From NCBI GenBank assembly GCA_964420285.1, contig CAYQTE010000021.1, positions 1 through 64,000 of the forward strand: a stretch of 64,000 nt of DNA. The letters are read 5' to 3'. Shown piece after piece: positions 7,419 through 15,977 of the stretch; position 1 is the first letter of the stretch, and the number at the start of each line of letters is the position of its first letter. The stretch comes from CAYQTE01 sp964420285. Lineage in GTDB: Bacteria; Planctomycetota; Phycisphaerae; Tepidisphaerales; Tepidisphaeraceae. The notes below the pieces were generated by a model. That model saw only the letters and a list, made by a program, of their open reading frames with translations, ran no database searches and had not been told where the DNA came from. The position numbers were made by a program, and so were the translations under genes.

Positions 7419-8649
7419 GCTCGCCCCGGCGTGTAAATCGGCCGCGCCCCCAACTCAGCCAGCGCGCGATCCAGGTCGTCCTGACTGGGCGCGCGATAAT
7501 GCCAGAGCACCTGATCCTCCATGAAACTCACGCCGGCGCCGGCCCGCGTGCGGGCGATGATGGCCGTCGGCTTGCCGCGCTCAAACGGGACTTCGGCCAG
7601 CGCCGCCAGAATTTGAGGGATGTCGTGCCCGTCGATGGTGCGGGCGGACCAGCCGAAGGCGCGGAATTTCTCCTCGAACGATGTGCCGCCGGTCAGGTCG
7701 TCCGTGCGGCCCACCGACTGCACCCGGTTGTAATCCACGATCGCCAGCACCGAATCCATCTTGTGAGCGGCGGCAAACATGGCCGCTTCCCACGTGCTCC
7801 CCTCGTTGCATTCGCCGTCGCTCAATAGCGCCACGCACCGGGCCGGGTTGTTGTCCAGNNNNNNNNNNNNNNNNNNNNNNNNNNNNNNNNNNNNNNNNNN
7901 NNNNNNNNNNNNNNNNNNNNNNNNNNNNNNNNNNNNNNNNNNNNNNNNNNNNNNNNNNCGTTGCATTCGCCGTCGCTCAATAGCGCCACGCACCGGGCCG
8001 GGTTGTTGTCCAGCCGCAACGCATAAGCCATTCCCGTCGCGATGCCCAGTCCATGGCCGAGGCTGCCGGCCGAGGTTTCCAGAATCCCCAGAGCGTGTTT
8101 ACACGGATGCATCGGCAGCGGGCTGTCGTTGCGCGCATAACCGGCCAGCCATTCCAGGGGAATGAAGCCCCGATCCGCCAATACCGCGTAAAGCGATTTG
8201 CACGCGTGTCCCTTGCTGAAGACGAACCGATCGCGGGCCGGGTCCGCCAGCATGCACAAACCAATCGACGGATTACCTTCTCTTGTCCCCTCTCCCTGTA
8301 CGCTGGGAGAGGGATAGGGTGAGGGTCTTCCTGTCATTGGAGGTAATTGGGCGGCCGGTGCGTTAGAACCCTCACCCCAACCCTCTCCCTGAGTACAGGG
8401 CGAGGGGGAGGGGGGAGTGCCGGCGGCGGCGCCACGCACCGCGGCCATCGCCTGACCCGACCGCGGCGGGGCAACATTAAGCCAGCCATAATACAGGGCG
8501 ACGAGGATATCCACGCAACTCATCGCGCCGTTGAGATGCCCCTGTTTGGCGTCGAAGGCCATTTGCACGCAGGTGGCGCGGATCAGGCGCGACTTCAATC
8601 GAAGTTCGTCAATCGACCAGGTCCGCTGCTGCTGAGCACCATTGGCCAT
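7415..8649 (-). CDS. Transketolase, N-terminal subunit (interrupted by an assembly gap; carries an in-frame repeat insertion)
   Basis: ThDP- and Mg-binding half of split transketolase. From the ATG at 8649 it reads through KQGHLNGAMSCVDILVALYYG, DRFVFSKGHACKSLYAVLADRG and SLGHGLGIATGMAYALRLD; after the gap come LLSDGECNEGSTWEAAMFAA (the GDG-type cofactor motif) and VDYNRVQSVG. The frame breaks at 100 Ns, but the 55 nt before the gap (7804-7858) are identical to the 55 nt after it (7959-8013). Removing 155 nt leaves exactly 1080 nt, a continuous 359-residue frame. A roughly 45-60-residue Pro/Gly/Ser-rich segment between NVAPPRSG and DRFVFSKGH is absent from the family and is encoded by a repeat (8279-8419). 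The gene lies 15 bp downstream of the kinase gene. Confidence 0.9.
7859..7958. other. 100-N scaffold gap flanked by identical 55-nt ends
   Basis: Exactly 100 Ns. The 55 nt ending at 7858 and the 55 nt starting at 7959 are the same sequence in the same orientation. This is the signature of two contigs that overlap by one assembly k-mer but were joined with a default gap. The true sequence almost certainly has one copy of the 55-mer and no gap, which restores the transketolase reading frame. Confidence 0.93.
8279..8419. repeat. Core of the GTAC-centred palindromic element, inserted in the transketolase gene
   Basis: Two G/C-rich hairpins, CCCTCTCCCTGTAC... with GGGAGAGGG, and ACCCTCTCCCTGAGTACAGGG with CGAGGGGGA, are separated by about 60 nt. 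The same paired design (CCTCCCC..GTAC..GGGGAGG) is found at 34024, 39108, 46928 and 49270. Here the outer GAGAGTGCCCGA terminal repeats are missing. It lies wholly inside the transketolase N-subunit gene and is translated in frame as a Pro/Ser/Gly/Glu-rich stretch (CTQGEGWGEG and VQGEGTREG). Confidence 0.8.
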
Positions 8650-8664
8650 GCGCGGGGTTTCCGT

Positions 8665-9717
8665 CTACGTCAATTCCCGAAACGCCTGCTTGGGATGCAT
8701 CATCCGCGCCTTTTCCGCTTCGGTGTAATCCGTGTCCGATTCATAGAAGATAATCTGGCTGCCGAATCGCTCAAAGCTGAATGGCACGTGGATCAGGCCG
8801 TCGAGCCGGGCCTTGACCGCCTCGTGCTTCTCCGGCGGGACGAACAGGAGAATGAACCCCCCGCCGCCGGCCCCCAGCAGCTTGCCGCCAATAGCACCGG
8901 CGTCGCGTGCGTCGTCGTAGATGGCATCGACGCTGGTATTGGTCACGCTGCCGCCGAGCGTGCGCTTGGCGACCCATCCTTCGTGGAGCAGCCGGCCGAA
9001 ATTCGTGATATCGCTGTTGGAACCGAGCAGAGACATGCCCTCTTCGACCAGATCCTGAATGATGCGCAGCTCGCGACGGCGGTCGTCGAGATTCGTCGCA
9101 TAGCTGGCCGCAACGTCCGACGCGTTCCGCTGAATCCCCGTGTAAAAGAGCATGAGATGGGCGTTAAATTCCGGCAGCCGGGCCGGCGGCAGGATGACCG
9201 GCCGCACCGTAATCTCGCCGGATTGATGGAACGCCACATGGTTCAGCCCGCCGTATGCGGCCATGACCTGGTCCTGCGAGCCGACGGTTTCCTTGAGCAG
9301 TTCCTGTTCGACGACGATGCCTTCGTGGGCAAGCTGGTATTTGCTGACCATCTGGCCGCGAAGGGCGTGCAGGGCGTGGAGCAATCCGACTGTGAAAGCC
9401 GAACTGGACCCCATCCCGCTGCGGGCAGGCAGATCGCCGTCGTGATGAATCTCAACGCCGCGGTCCATGTTGAGATACCGCAGCACTTCCCGGGCGGCCG
9501 GGTGCTTGATCTGGTCGATCGTCTGCACGTTCTCGATGAACGAGTAGAGGACGCGATACCGATGCTCAAAGAACGGCGGCAGATACCGGCAGGTGAGATA
9601 ACAATACTTATCGATGGTCGCGGCCAGCACCGCCCCGCCATGATCGCGATACCACGTCGGATAGTCCGTCCCCCCGCCGAAGAACGAAATGCGAAAGGGA
9701 GTTCGAGAAATAATCAC
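8665..9717 (-). CDS. hddA: GHMP kinase, D-glycero-D-manno-heptose 7-phosphate kinase-like
   Basis: ATP-dependent small-molecule kinase of 350 residues, the length of HddA. The N-terminus MIISRTPFRISFFGGGTDYP is characteristic of the heptose-7-phosphate/fucose kinase branch. The GHMP ATP-loop is LPARSGMGSSSAF (96-108), and the C-terminal motif is GAIGGKLLGAGGGGF. In the GDP-heptose pathway this enzyme converts heptose 7-phosphate to the 1,7-bisphosphate. It is the first gene of the minus-strand operon, directly upstream of the split transketolase and divergent from an epimerase-nucleotidyltransferase pair. GmhA and GmhB are not in the window, so the heptose assignment rests on family resemblance and context. 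Confidence 0.87.
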   Translation of the reverse strand: MIISRTPFRISFFGGGTDYPTWYRDHGGAVLAATIDKYCYLTCRYLPPFFEHRYRVLYSFIENVQTIDQIKHPAAREVLRYLNMDRGVEIHHDGDLPARSGMGSSSAFTVGLLHALHALRGQMVSKYQLAHEGIVVEQELLKETVGSQDQVMAAYGGLNHVAFHQSGEITVRPVILPPARLPEFNAHLMLFYTGIQRNASDVAASYATNLDDRRRELRIIQDLVEEGMSLLGSNSDITNFGRLLHEGWVAKRTLGGSVTNTSVDAIYDDARDAGAIGGKLLGAGGGGFILLFVPPEKHEAVKARLDGLIHVPFSFERFGSQIIFYESDTDYTEAEKARMMHPKQAFRELT

Positions 9718-9899
9718 ATCGACACCGGTTCAAACGCTGGCACGGGTTGGAATGATACCGCAAATCCGCCCGGCGGTGGCGGAAATGCGCGCACGGTTCC
9801 CATATTCCATCGGCTGGAGGCAGTCTCCCCTTTATCCACGCGTCGGAGGTAGGCGAATCGCGAATCCTCGCCCCCGCCCGACACTCCCCGCCGCCGCAA

Positions 9900-9928
9900 T
9901 TGACCCAGTTTGTCGGACCCGCTACCCT
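9900..9928 (+). promoter_or_regulatory. Candidate sigma-70 promoter for the epimerase-nucleotidyltransferase pair
   Basis: TTGACC (9900-9905), a 17-bp spacer and TACCCT (9923-9928) place transcription start near 9935, leaving a short leader with TTGGAGAC just before the ATG at 9952. The -10 is a weak match. It lies in the 234-bp divergent region 9718-9951, which must also hold the promoter of the minus-strand operon; no convincing match was seen for that one. Confidence 0.4.
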
Positions 9929-9951
9929 CGGCCGCAGCCCTTGGAGACCTC

Positions 9952-10890
9952 ATGCCTCAACGCGTTTTGATTACCGGCGGCGCCGGGTATATCGGGTCGG
10001 TGCTTTGCCAGCGACTGCTCGAAGGCGGGTACGATGTGACCGTTCTGGATACGCTGGCCTTTGGGCAGACGCCGCTGTTTCATTTGTGTGCCGATCCGCG
10101 ATTTCATTTTGTTTACGGCGATGCTCGCGACGAAAGCAAGGTCAAGGCGCTGCTCAAGGACTCCGACGTAGTCATCCCGCTGGCTGCGGTGGTCGGGGCG
10201 CCGGCTTGCGAGCGCGATCCGTGGCTGGCGCAGTCGCTCAATTGCGATGCCGTGCTGATGATCTGCCGGCTGCGATCGGCCGCCCAATTGCTGCTTTATC
10301 CCAATACGAACAGTGGCTATGGCACGCGCAGCGGGGCGATGTTCTGCACCGAGGATACGCCGCTGGAGCCGATCACGCTGTACGGCCGCACTAAATGCCA
10401 GGCCGAGCAGGCGATTCTGGCCTCGCCGAACTCAATCGTTCTGAGATTGGCGACGGTTTTCGGCACATCGCCGCGCATGCGGATCGACCTGCTGGTCAAC
10501 CATTTCGTCTATGCGGCCGTGACGGACGGGTACATCGTCATTTTCGAGAAGGACTTCAAACGCAATTTCGTCCACATCCGCGACGTGGCGGATTGCTTTG
10601 TCCATGCCATCGAGCACAGGGCGGCGATGATCGGCCGGCCGTTCAATCTGGGGCTGGATACCGCCAATTTGTCCAAGGGCGAATTGGCCATGAAGATCAA
10701 GGAGCATATTCCCGGCTTTTTCATTCACTTTTCGGATATGCGGTCGGACCCGGATAAGCGCAATTATATCGTATCCAACCAGCGGCTGCGCGAGGCGGGT
10801 TTTGAAGCTCGCCGGTCGCTGGACGATGGAATCAGGGAATTGCAGACGGCGTATGCCATGTTCGGCCGCGGTCAGCATAAGAACGTCTAG
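9952..10890 (+). CDS. NAD-dependent epimerase/dehydratase (UDP-sugar 4-epimerase-like)
   Basis: Extended SDR, 312 residues from the ATG at 9952. That start is preferred because GGAGAC lies 3-8 nt upstream and MPQRVLITGGAGYIGS is the expected N-terminus; the frame extends 42 nt further up without support. It has an intact catalytic set: PNTNSGYG, and Y144-G-R-T-K148. FVHIRDVADCFVHAIE and FNLGLDTANLSKGELA complete the sugar-nucleotide binding fold. This is the canonical member among the four epimerases here. It is followed after 11 bp by the nucleotidyltransferase and is divergent from the kinase operon, so the two sets probably serve one pathway. Confidence 0.9.
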   Translation: MPQRVLITGGAGYIGSVLCQRLLEGGYDVTVLDTLAFGQTPLFHLCADPRFHFVYGDARDESKVKALLKDSDVVIPLAAVVGAPACERDPWLAQSLNCDAVLMICRLRSAAQLLLYPNTNSGYGTRSGAMFCTEDTPLEPITLYGRTKCQAEQAILASPNSIVLRLATVFGTSPRMRIDLLVNHFVYAAVTDGYIVIFEKDFKRNFVHIRDVADCFVHAIEHRAAMIGRPFNLGLDTANLSKGELAMKIKEHIPGFFIHFSDMRSDPDKRNYIVSNQRLREAGFEARRSLDDGIRELQTAYAMFGRGQHKNV

Positions 10891-10901
10891 AGGCCCCAAA
10901 C

Positions 10902-11657
10902 GTGATTGACCAATCGCGATTGACGGCGGCGATACTGGCGGGCGGGTCGGGGACACGACTGCGCAGCGCCGTCGCGGATCGGCCCAAGTGCCTGGCCATC
11001 GTGCGTGGCCGGCCGTTTCTGATATGGATTCTCGACCAACTCGCCGCTTGGGGTATCCGCGATGCCGTGCTCTGCACTGGGTACATGGCCGACATGATGG
11101 AGCGGACGCTCGGATCATCGCACGGGTCGCTGCGTATCCGGTACTCGCGCGAGGGGACGCCGATGGGGACCGGCGGCGCTTTGCGTCAGGCGTTGCCGAT
11201 GCTGAAATCTGACCCGGTGCTGGTGCTTAATGGCGATTCCTATTGCCAGGTCGATCTGGCGGCGATGCTCGGATTTCACGAAGATCGCTTATCGGCGGCA
11301 ACGCTGCTGCTGATACAAGTGCCTGATATTAGTCGTTATGGACACGTCGTGATCGATGACCGCGATCGTGTTACGCAGTTCGCGGAAAAATGTTCGCCAC
11401 GAGATTTGTCCGCCCCACCGCCGTCCGGATGGATCAATGCCGGGGTCTATCTATTGTCGCGCGCGTTTATCGCGTCGATTCCGCCCGGTCGGGCGGTGTC
11501 GGTGGAAAAGGAAATCTTCCCATCGGCCATTAACGGCGGCCTGCACGGATTTCGCGGACATGGGCGATTCATCGACATCGGCACGCCTGATTCCTACGCG
11601 ACCGCGGAGAAGTTTTTTGCTTCGGTTCAGATCCCAAATTTCAAATCTGAGATTTGA
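10902..11657 (+). CDS. Sugar-1-phosphate nucleotidyltransferase (heptose-1-phosphate guanylyltransferase-like)
   Basis: A 251-residue NTP transferase with GTG start. The signature LAGGSGTRLRSAVADRPKCLAIVRGRPFL (11-39) holds the nucleotide-binding loop and the PK(C/S)L metal-binding lysine; LNGDSYCQVD carries the catalytic aspartate, and GWINAGVYLL and FIDIGTPDSY are typical of the HddC/RmlA-like short transferases. It activates a sugar 1-phosphate to an NDP-sugar. With the HddA-like kinase next door, GDP-heptose is the best guess, but the nucleotide and sugar are not proven. The last codons lie in an AT-rich hairpin shared with the convergent gene. Confidence 0.85.
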   Translation: MIDQSRLTAAILAGGSGTRLRSAVADRPKCLAIVRGRPFLIWILDQLAAWGIRDAVLCTGYMADMMERTLGSSHGSLRIRYSREGTPMGTGGALRQALPMLKSDPVLVLNGDSYCQVDLAAMLGFHEDRLSAATLLLIQVPDISRYGHVVIDDRDRVTQFAEKCSPRDLSAPPPSGWINAGVYLLSRAFIASIPPGRAVSVEKEIFPSAINGGLHGFRGHGRFIDIGTPDSYATAEKFFASVQIPNFKSEI

Positions 11658-11662
11658 GATTT
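11636..11662. terminator. AT-rich hairpin between convergent genes
   Basis: AAATTTCAAATC, loop TGA, GATTTGAGATTT form a 12-bp stem with one G-U pair. It covers the last codons and stop of the nucleotidyltransferase gene and sits 5 nt from the stop of the convergent glycosyltransferase at 11668. It may protect or end both transcripts. There is no T-tract, so intrinsic termination is uncertain. It stands out as AT-rich in GC-rich surroundings. Confidence 0.45.
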
Positions 11663-11667
11663 GCATG

Positions 11668-13281
11668 CTATCCGACAGTCAGGAGCATGCCGATCTGAAC
11701 CTCGCCGGCCGCGTTCTTGCTCAGCACGTTCGCCGACTGGGGCAGTCGGCTGGACAATTCAGTCCAGACGGGGGTGAATTCCGCCGGTGTGCGGGCGCTG
11801 AGGACGATCGCGCCGCCGGGGGCCAGTCGCTGGGCAAGTAGTTTGACGTTGTGGACAGGATCGCCAAACAGCGGGTCGGTGCGGAGCAGCGCCAAATCCA
11901 CGGCCAGGTGCGGAGCGATCCGGCCAAAGAGTCTGTCCAGGGCCGTGGCGGGATCGGCCGTGACCAGGTGCGCCTGGGCCTGCGCGGCGGCGGTGTCGAT
12001 GAGTTGAGCGAATCGGTACGAGGGCGGTTCGCCGCCGCCGTGGTCCTCCGACCACTGATCCACGCCGTACACTTCGCAGGTGGGGCATCCGAGGAGGACA
12101 ACGCCGGGGCCGCTTGATTTCTGCACGCCCAGTTCGACATACACGCGCGGATGGCGATGAATCGCGTACCAGGCCAGCATGCGCAGGGCGGCGTATTCGT
12201 CCTGGGCGTGGACAAATATCTTCAGCAGGCGATCGATCTGCTCGTGCGGAACCGTCAAGGCCGTTTGCTGTATTTCACTGACAATCGTTGACAAGGGAAT
12301 ATTGGGACATCGCGCCGTGGCGGCCGCCGCTGTTATCCGCGCCACCGCCGCCTCGTCCATCACCGCCTCCGGGTCGTGCATCGACAGATCGACGTTGGCC
12401 ATGCCCCAATTCTCGTCGTTGTGGGTCATCCTGCGGCTGACGGGATGGCCGTTGTATTTGCGCGGTTTGGTGGCGCCGCGCACCATCGAGCCGGCGTAGT
12501 GCTCCAGATGCACCGTTTCGACTCCGAAATTGGCCAGATCGACCCACGGATACACCTGGCACAGCCGCAGGTGCAGATCGATGTCGCCCCAGCCGTGATG
12601 AATCAGGCGTTCGTCGTAGCCGCGCGTTTCCTCCCAGCGGTCGCGATGGAGCAGGACCAGCCCGGCCGGGGCGCCGAACGAGCCCATCATCAGATCACGT
12701 TTCAGGAGCGCCAGGTTGCGATCGAGAAACGCCTCGATTTCCGGCAGGGGTGGATTGTGCTCGGTCCGCGCCGTCGGAAGCTGACGGCGAGCGGCGATCA
12801 GGAACGCCCGGTCCAGCGGCAGACCGATGGGCAGCTTTCCTTCCAGAATGGCGAACAGGGTAGCAAGCGAACTTGCGGGCAGGATCACATCGGCATCGGA
12901 TACGGCGACAAATCGCCCGCGCGAGCGGCGTATGGCGGCGTTCTGGGCGATCGGATTGGGAAACGAACTGTCCTTCTGGGCCGGAACCGCAACGGCCGGC
13001 GGCACTACCATGAAGCGCATGATCCCCCGCGCCTCGGGTACCATGAGCATTTCCTTGTGAAACGGAATATCGCTGTTCCAGTCGGCCAGAATGATTTCCG
13101 CATCGTTCTGCCGGCCGACGCGAACCAGGTTTCGCACCAGGCAGTTCATGGCCGTGGTGATGCGCCAGGTGTAATTTCCCATGTAGTTGTCGTTGCGGCC
13201 GCAGACGACGAAGGAAATTAGAGGGGTGTTGCCCGATTGCGCCTCGGGCTCAATGGATGTGTCGATGCCTGACTGTTCCAT
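11668..13281 (-). CDS. Glycosyltransferase (GT-A fold) fused to a methyltransferase-like domain
   Basis: A 537-residue protein with two parts. Residues about 18-270 look like a GT2/GT27-type transferase: ISFVVCGRND start, VAVSDADVILP as the DxD metal site, and GWGDIDLHLRLCQVY as the acceptor/base motif seen in chondroitin-polymerising and GalNAc-transferases. Residues about 375-535 resemble a class I SAM-dependent methyltransferase Rossmann fold (VYVELGVQKSSGPGVVLLG, LRTDPLFGDPVHNVKLLAQRLAPGGAIVLS). The combination suggests a glycan chain builder with linked methylation or binding of its product (inference). It lies convergent with the nucleotidyltransferase and 65 bp downstream of another glycosyltransferase fusion. 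Confidence 0.8.
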   Translation of the reverse strand: MEQSGIDTSIEPEAQSGNTPLISFVVCGRNDNYMGNYTWRITTAMNCLVRNLVRVGRQNDAEIILADWNSDIPFHKEMLMVPEARGIMRFMVVPPAVAVPAQKDSSFPNPIAQNAAIRRSRGRFVAVSDADVILPASSLATLFAILEGKLPIGLPLDRAFLIAARRQLPTARTEHNPPLPEIEAFLDRNLALLKRDLMMGSFGAPAGLVLLHRDRWEETRGYDERLIHHGWGDIDLHLRLCQVYPWVDLANFGVETVHLEHYAGSMVRGATKPRKYNGHPVSRRMTHNDENWGMANVDLSMHDPEAVMDEAAVARITAAAATARCPNIPLSTIVSEIQQTALTVPHEQIDRLLKIFVHAQDEYAALRMLAWYAIHRHPRVYVELGVQKSSGPGVVLLGCPTCEVYGVDQWSEDHGGGEPPSYRFAQLIDTAAAQAQAHLVTADPATALDRLFGRIAPHLAVDLALLRTDPLFGDPVHNVKLLAQRLAPGGAIVLSARTPAEFTPVWTELSSRLPQSANVLSKNAAGEVQIGMLLTVG

Positions 13282-13346
13282 GATCGGTTCCGTGTCAATT
13301 CGACGCCGCCGGGTCGCTCGTCACGGGCAATGCGGTTGCGGCGGCT

Positions 13347-15938
13347 CTATTTCGAGGCGCCGTTGGGCATGCCATCGGGGTAGCTGACCGTGGACATGCG
13401 GATGATACCGGGATCGTTCATACACGAATCATCGTTTATATTGCGTTCAATGTACTGCCATGTCGGCCATTCGTCATCAAAGATCAGAAGCGGGTAAAGG
13501 CCGTAGAACGGAATCTTGACCGGGTCGGAAAAGCTGACGTGGGAGTAGCCGACCGAACTGGTCAGTGAGCCCGGCCCACTGACAATTTCGCGCTGGCCGT
13601 GCTGTGGATCATCCGCCCAGACCGGAACCGGCGGACAAAATACGATGGTCTCGCCCAGGGGTCCGCAGAGCACGTGGGAAATGTAGTCGCCCTTCTCGAG
13701 CTTTTGTGCGCGGTATTGCAAGAGGCCGGGGCCGGTCTGGATAAGGGTATTGATCTGTGCGCCGGCGGCAAAATTTGCGATGTCCTGAAGGTTGAGGACG
13801 AGCACGATGCGATCGGCGTATTCGGGACTAAGCAGATGCTGGATGATCTTGGCGTGCGGATCGTTGTAAAGGATGGCCAGTTTCTCATGCCCGCTGCTGG
13901 TTGTGGCGGCAGCAACCGTATTCTGCAAGCTGAAGAAAACCGTGCGATAGCGATACAGGCCCATGCCCGTTTCGATCACATAGAGCACCGCCAAAAGCGC
14001 CCACGCGGCGCGCAGGACTGGTCCGCGGTTGGCCCATCGCCACCAGAAAATCGCCAGCGCCAGGACGACCAGCGGATAGCCGACGAAGTAGGTATGTGCC
14101 AGTTGGGCACCGGGCTTGAGGTCGATGGCCGTCCAGACCAGGAAGACCGGCAGCAGCAAGGCGATGATCGGGCCCAGAGCACTGTGTTTCGCGGCGGCCG
14201 ACACGCCCACGCGCGCGCACTGCCAGAACGCGACTGGAACGACGACAAGGATCAGCCCGAAGACGATCCAGGAGTTTTCGCGGATGAACAGCAAGGCGAT
14301 GGCCGGGTATTTGGGGACTGTGGCGTGAGGATCGGCGCCGGGGCGGGTGGCGAAGTGGTTGGCGGTGGCGAAATGCGTGAAATAATCGATGGTGACGCTA
14401 AGCGGCCGGGAGTAGCCGGGATACCAGATCATCCCGACAAGCGACAACAGTATGTACGGCGAAACGATACCCGCGGCGAAGAGAAGTCCGCGATCGACCA
14501 TGCGCCGCCAATCGCCCCACTCACCAGCGATAACAACCGCGCCCAGCATTGCCGAATACAGCAGGATGCCGTTATCGGTAAGGAAGGCCATCCACGCGAC
14601 AACGCCGGCCAGAAAGATGCACGACCGGTTGCGCCGCAGGGCCAGCAGGCAGGCAGAAAGAAACAAGGCCATACCGATACAGGTATAATTGCGATAGACC
14701 AACTGGACCATCGCCCATGGATTCAGCAGTGCCACGACCGCCGCGAGCATGCCGAGATACGGACTGCCGATACGCCAGCCCATCGCACAGATCGTCAATG
14801 CCAATAATCCGAAGGCGAAAACCAGGAATTTGAAGTAAGCCGATCGCGTCACCCAGGCATCGTGGCCAAAGACGCAGCGCGCGGCCATGCCCCAGACGCG
14901 CAGGATATCGACAAACACAGGCTTCCCGGCCGGCGCCTCAATGGCGCCGGCATCCGGCGCTCGGAAGAAAGGATCGGCCAGCGCCCTGAAGAAATCGCCG
15001 GGGTTATGCACCTCGAAATTCTGCGTGTCGTAATAGCGGGCGGTGTCGTTGTCGAGACGCAGGTCGAGTTTCCACGGGCTGGTCTGTGCGGCCGCCAGAA
15101 GCGACAGCGTGAAGCTCAGAAAGACCATCAGCCCCGCGATGACGCCGGGGCGGCGAAGAAACGAACCGTCATCGGCGATCCTCTTTGCGATATCAATTGC
15201 ATCGGCGGATGCGGGAGTGTCCTTGTCGCCGGGCTCGGCGGCGCTTGGCGGCGGAGGCGTCTTCATGCGGCGATGCACAAAGAGTTCCTTGATGATGACC
15301 CAAAGAACAAACCACCCGTTGTAGAAGATCTTCATCTTTCGCACGCCGCCGATGCGCGCGGGTTCCACGGCGGGAATGTCGGTCATGCGCAGGCCGTTCT
15401 TCACGCCGCGCAGCATCAGCTCGATCTCCATCATGGGATGACGGCTGCGGGAGAGTTCCAGGTCGTACGGCAGTGATTTGCGAAATGCGCGGTACATCAC
15501 CAGCAGATCGGTGTTGTGGGCGCCGTACAGCACGTTGGACAAACCCGTGAAGAACCAATTGCCAAAGCCCGTGAGCCAGTCATCGTCATCGCTGTGAGAT
15601 CCGGGGGCATATCGCGACGCGACGACGATGTCGTACCCCTCCTTGATCTTCTCGATCAGTTGCGGAATGGCATCCACCATCGAGTTGCCGTCCGGGCTGA
15701 ACGCGACAATCACATCGCCTTGCGCGACATCCATGCATTCCCAATAGGCCCCGATCAGGCCGTCCGACTGCTGGGGAATCACGCGATAGCCGTGTTCTTC
15801 GAGCCACTGCGGCGTGCCGTCCGTGGAATGGCCGTCAACGCAGATGATCTCGTCAACCCATTCCGGCCGGATTTGGGGCATGATCACCTTGACGGCGTCA
15901 ATCTCGTTCTTGGTGGGAATAAAGAGGGTGAATTTCAT
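13347..15938 (-). CDS. GT2 glycosyltransferase fused to a polytopic membrane domain
   Basis: 863 residues from the ATG at 15938, chosen because MKFTLFIPTKNE is the standard GT2 start; a TTG 39 nt upstream would abut the fur stop. Residues 1-240 are a dolichol-phosphate-mannose-synthase-like GT-A domain (DGHSTDGTPQW, VAFSPDGNSMVD, the lipid-facing MEIELMLRGVKNG). From about 270 a dozen or so hydrophobic segments follow, resembling a GT39/ArnT-like integral membrane transferase, then a C-terminal soluble tail of about 130 residues. This could make and use a polyprenyl-phosphate sugar in one polypeptide (inference). Gene order puts it with the neighbouring glycosyltransferase and the sugar-nucleotide genes. 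Confidence 0.82.
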   Translation of the reverse strand: MKFTLFIPTKNEIDAVKVIMPQIRPEWVDEIICVDGHSTDGTPQWLEEHGYRVIPQQSDGLIGAYWECMDVAQGDVIVAFSPDGNSMVDAIPQLIEKIKEGYDIVVASRYAPGSHSDDDDWLTGFGNWFFTGLSNVLYGAHNTDLLVMYRAFRKSLPYDLELSRSRHPMMEIELMLRGVKNGLRMTDIPAVEPARIGGVRKMKIFYNGWFVLWVIIKELFVHRRMKTPPPPSAAEPGDKDTPASADAIDIAKRIADDGSFLRRPGVIAGLMVFLSFTLSLLAAAQTSPWKLDLRLDNDTARYYDTQNFEVHNPGDFFRALADPFFRAPDAGAIEAPAGKPVFVDILRVWGMAARCVFGHDAWVTRSAYFKFLVFAFGLLALTICAMGWRIGSPYLGMLAAVVALLNPWAMVQLVYRNYTCIGMALFLSACLLALRRNRSCIFLAGVVAWMAFLTDNGILLYSAMLGAVVIAGEWGDWRRMVDRGLLFAAGIVSPYILLSLVGMIWYPGYSRPLSVTIDYFTHFATANHFATRPGADPHATVPKYPAIALLFIRENSWIVFGLILVVVPVAFWQCARVGVSAAAKHSALGPIIALLLPVFLVWTAIDLKPGAQLAHTYFVGYPLVVLALAIFWWRWANRGPVLRAAWALLAVLYVIETGMGLYRYRTVFFSLQNTVAAATTSSGHEKLAILYNDPHAKIIQHLLSPEYADRIVLVLNLQDIANFAAGAQINTLIQTGPGLLQYRAQKLEKGDYISHVLCGPLGETIVFCPPVPVWADDPQHGQREIVSGPGSLTSSVGYSHVSFSDPVKIPFYGLYPLLIFDDEWPTWQYIERNINDDSCMNDPGIIRMSTVSYPDGMPNGASK

Positions 15939-15977
15939 GCCGGCGGAAGACCCGGGTTGTTGAGGGTGTGTGCGCAA

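Noticed and set aside
7804..8013. A true tandem duplication or frameshifted transketolase pseudogene
   Set aside because: The duplicated piece is exactly 55 nt on both sides of a default 100-N gap, and collapsing it restores an exact open frame.
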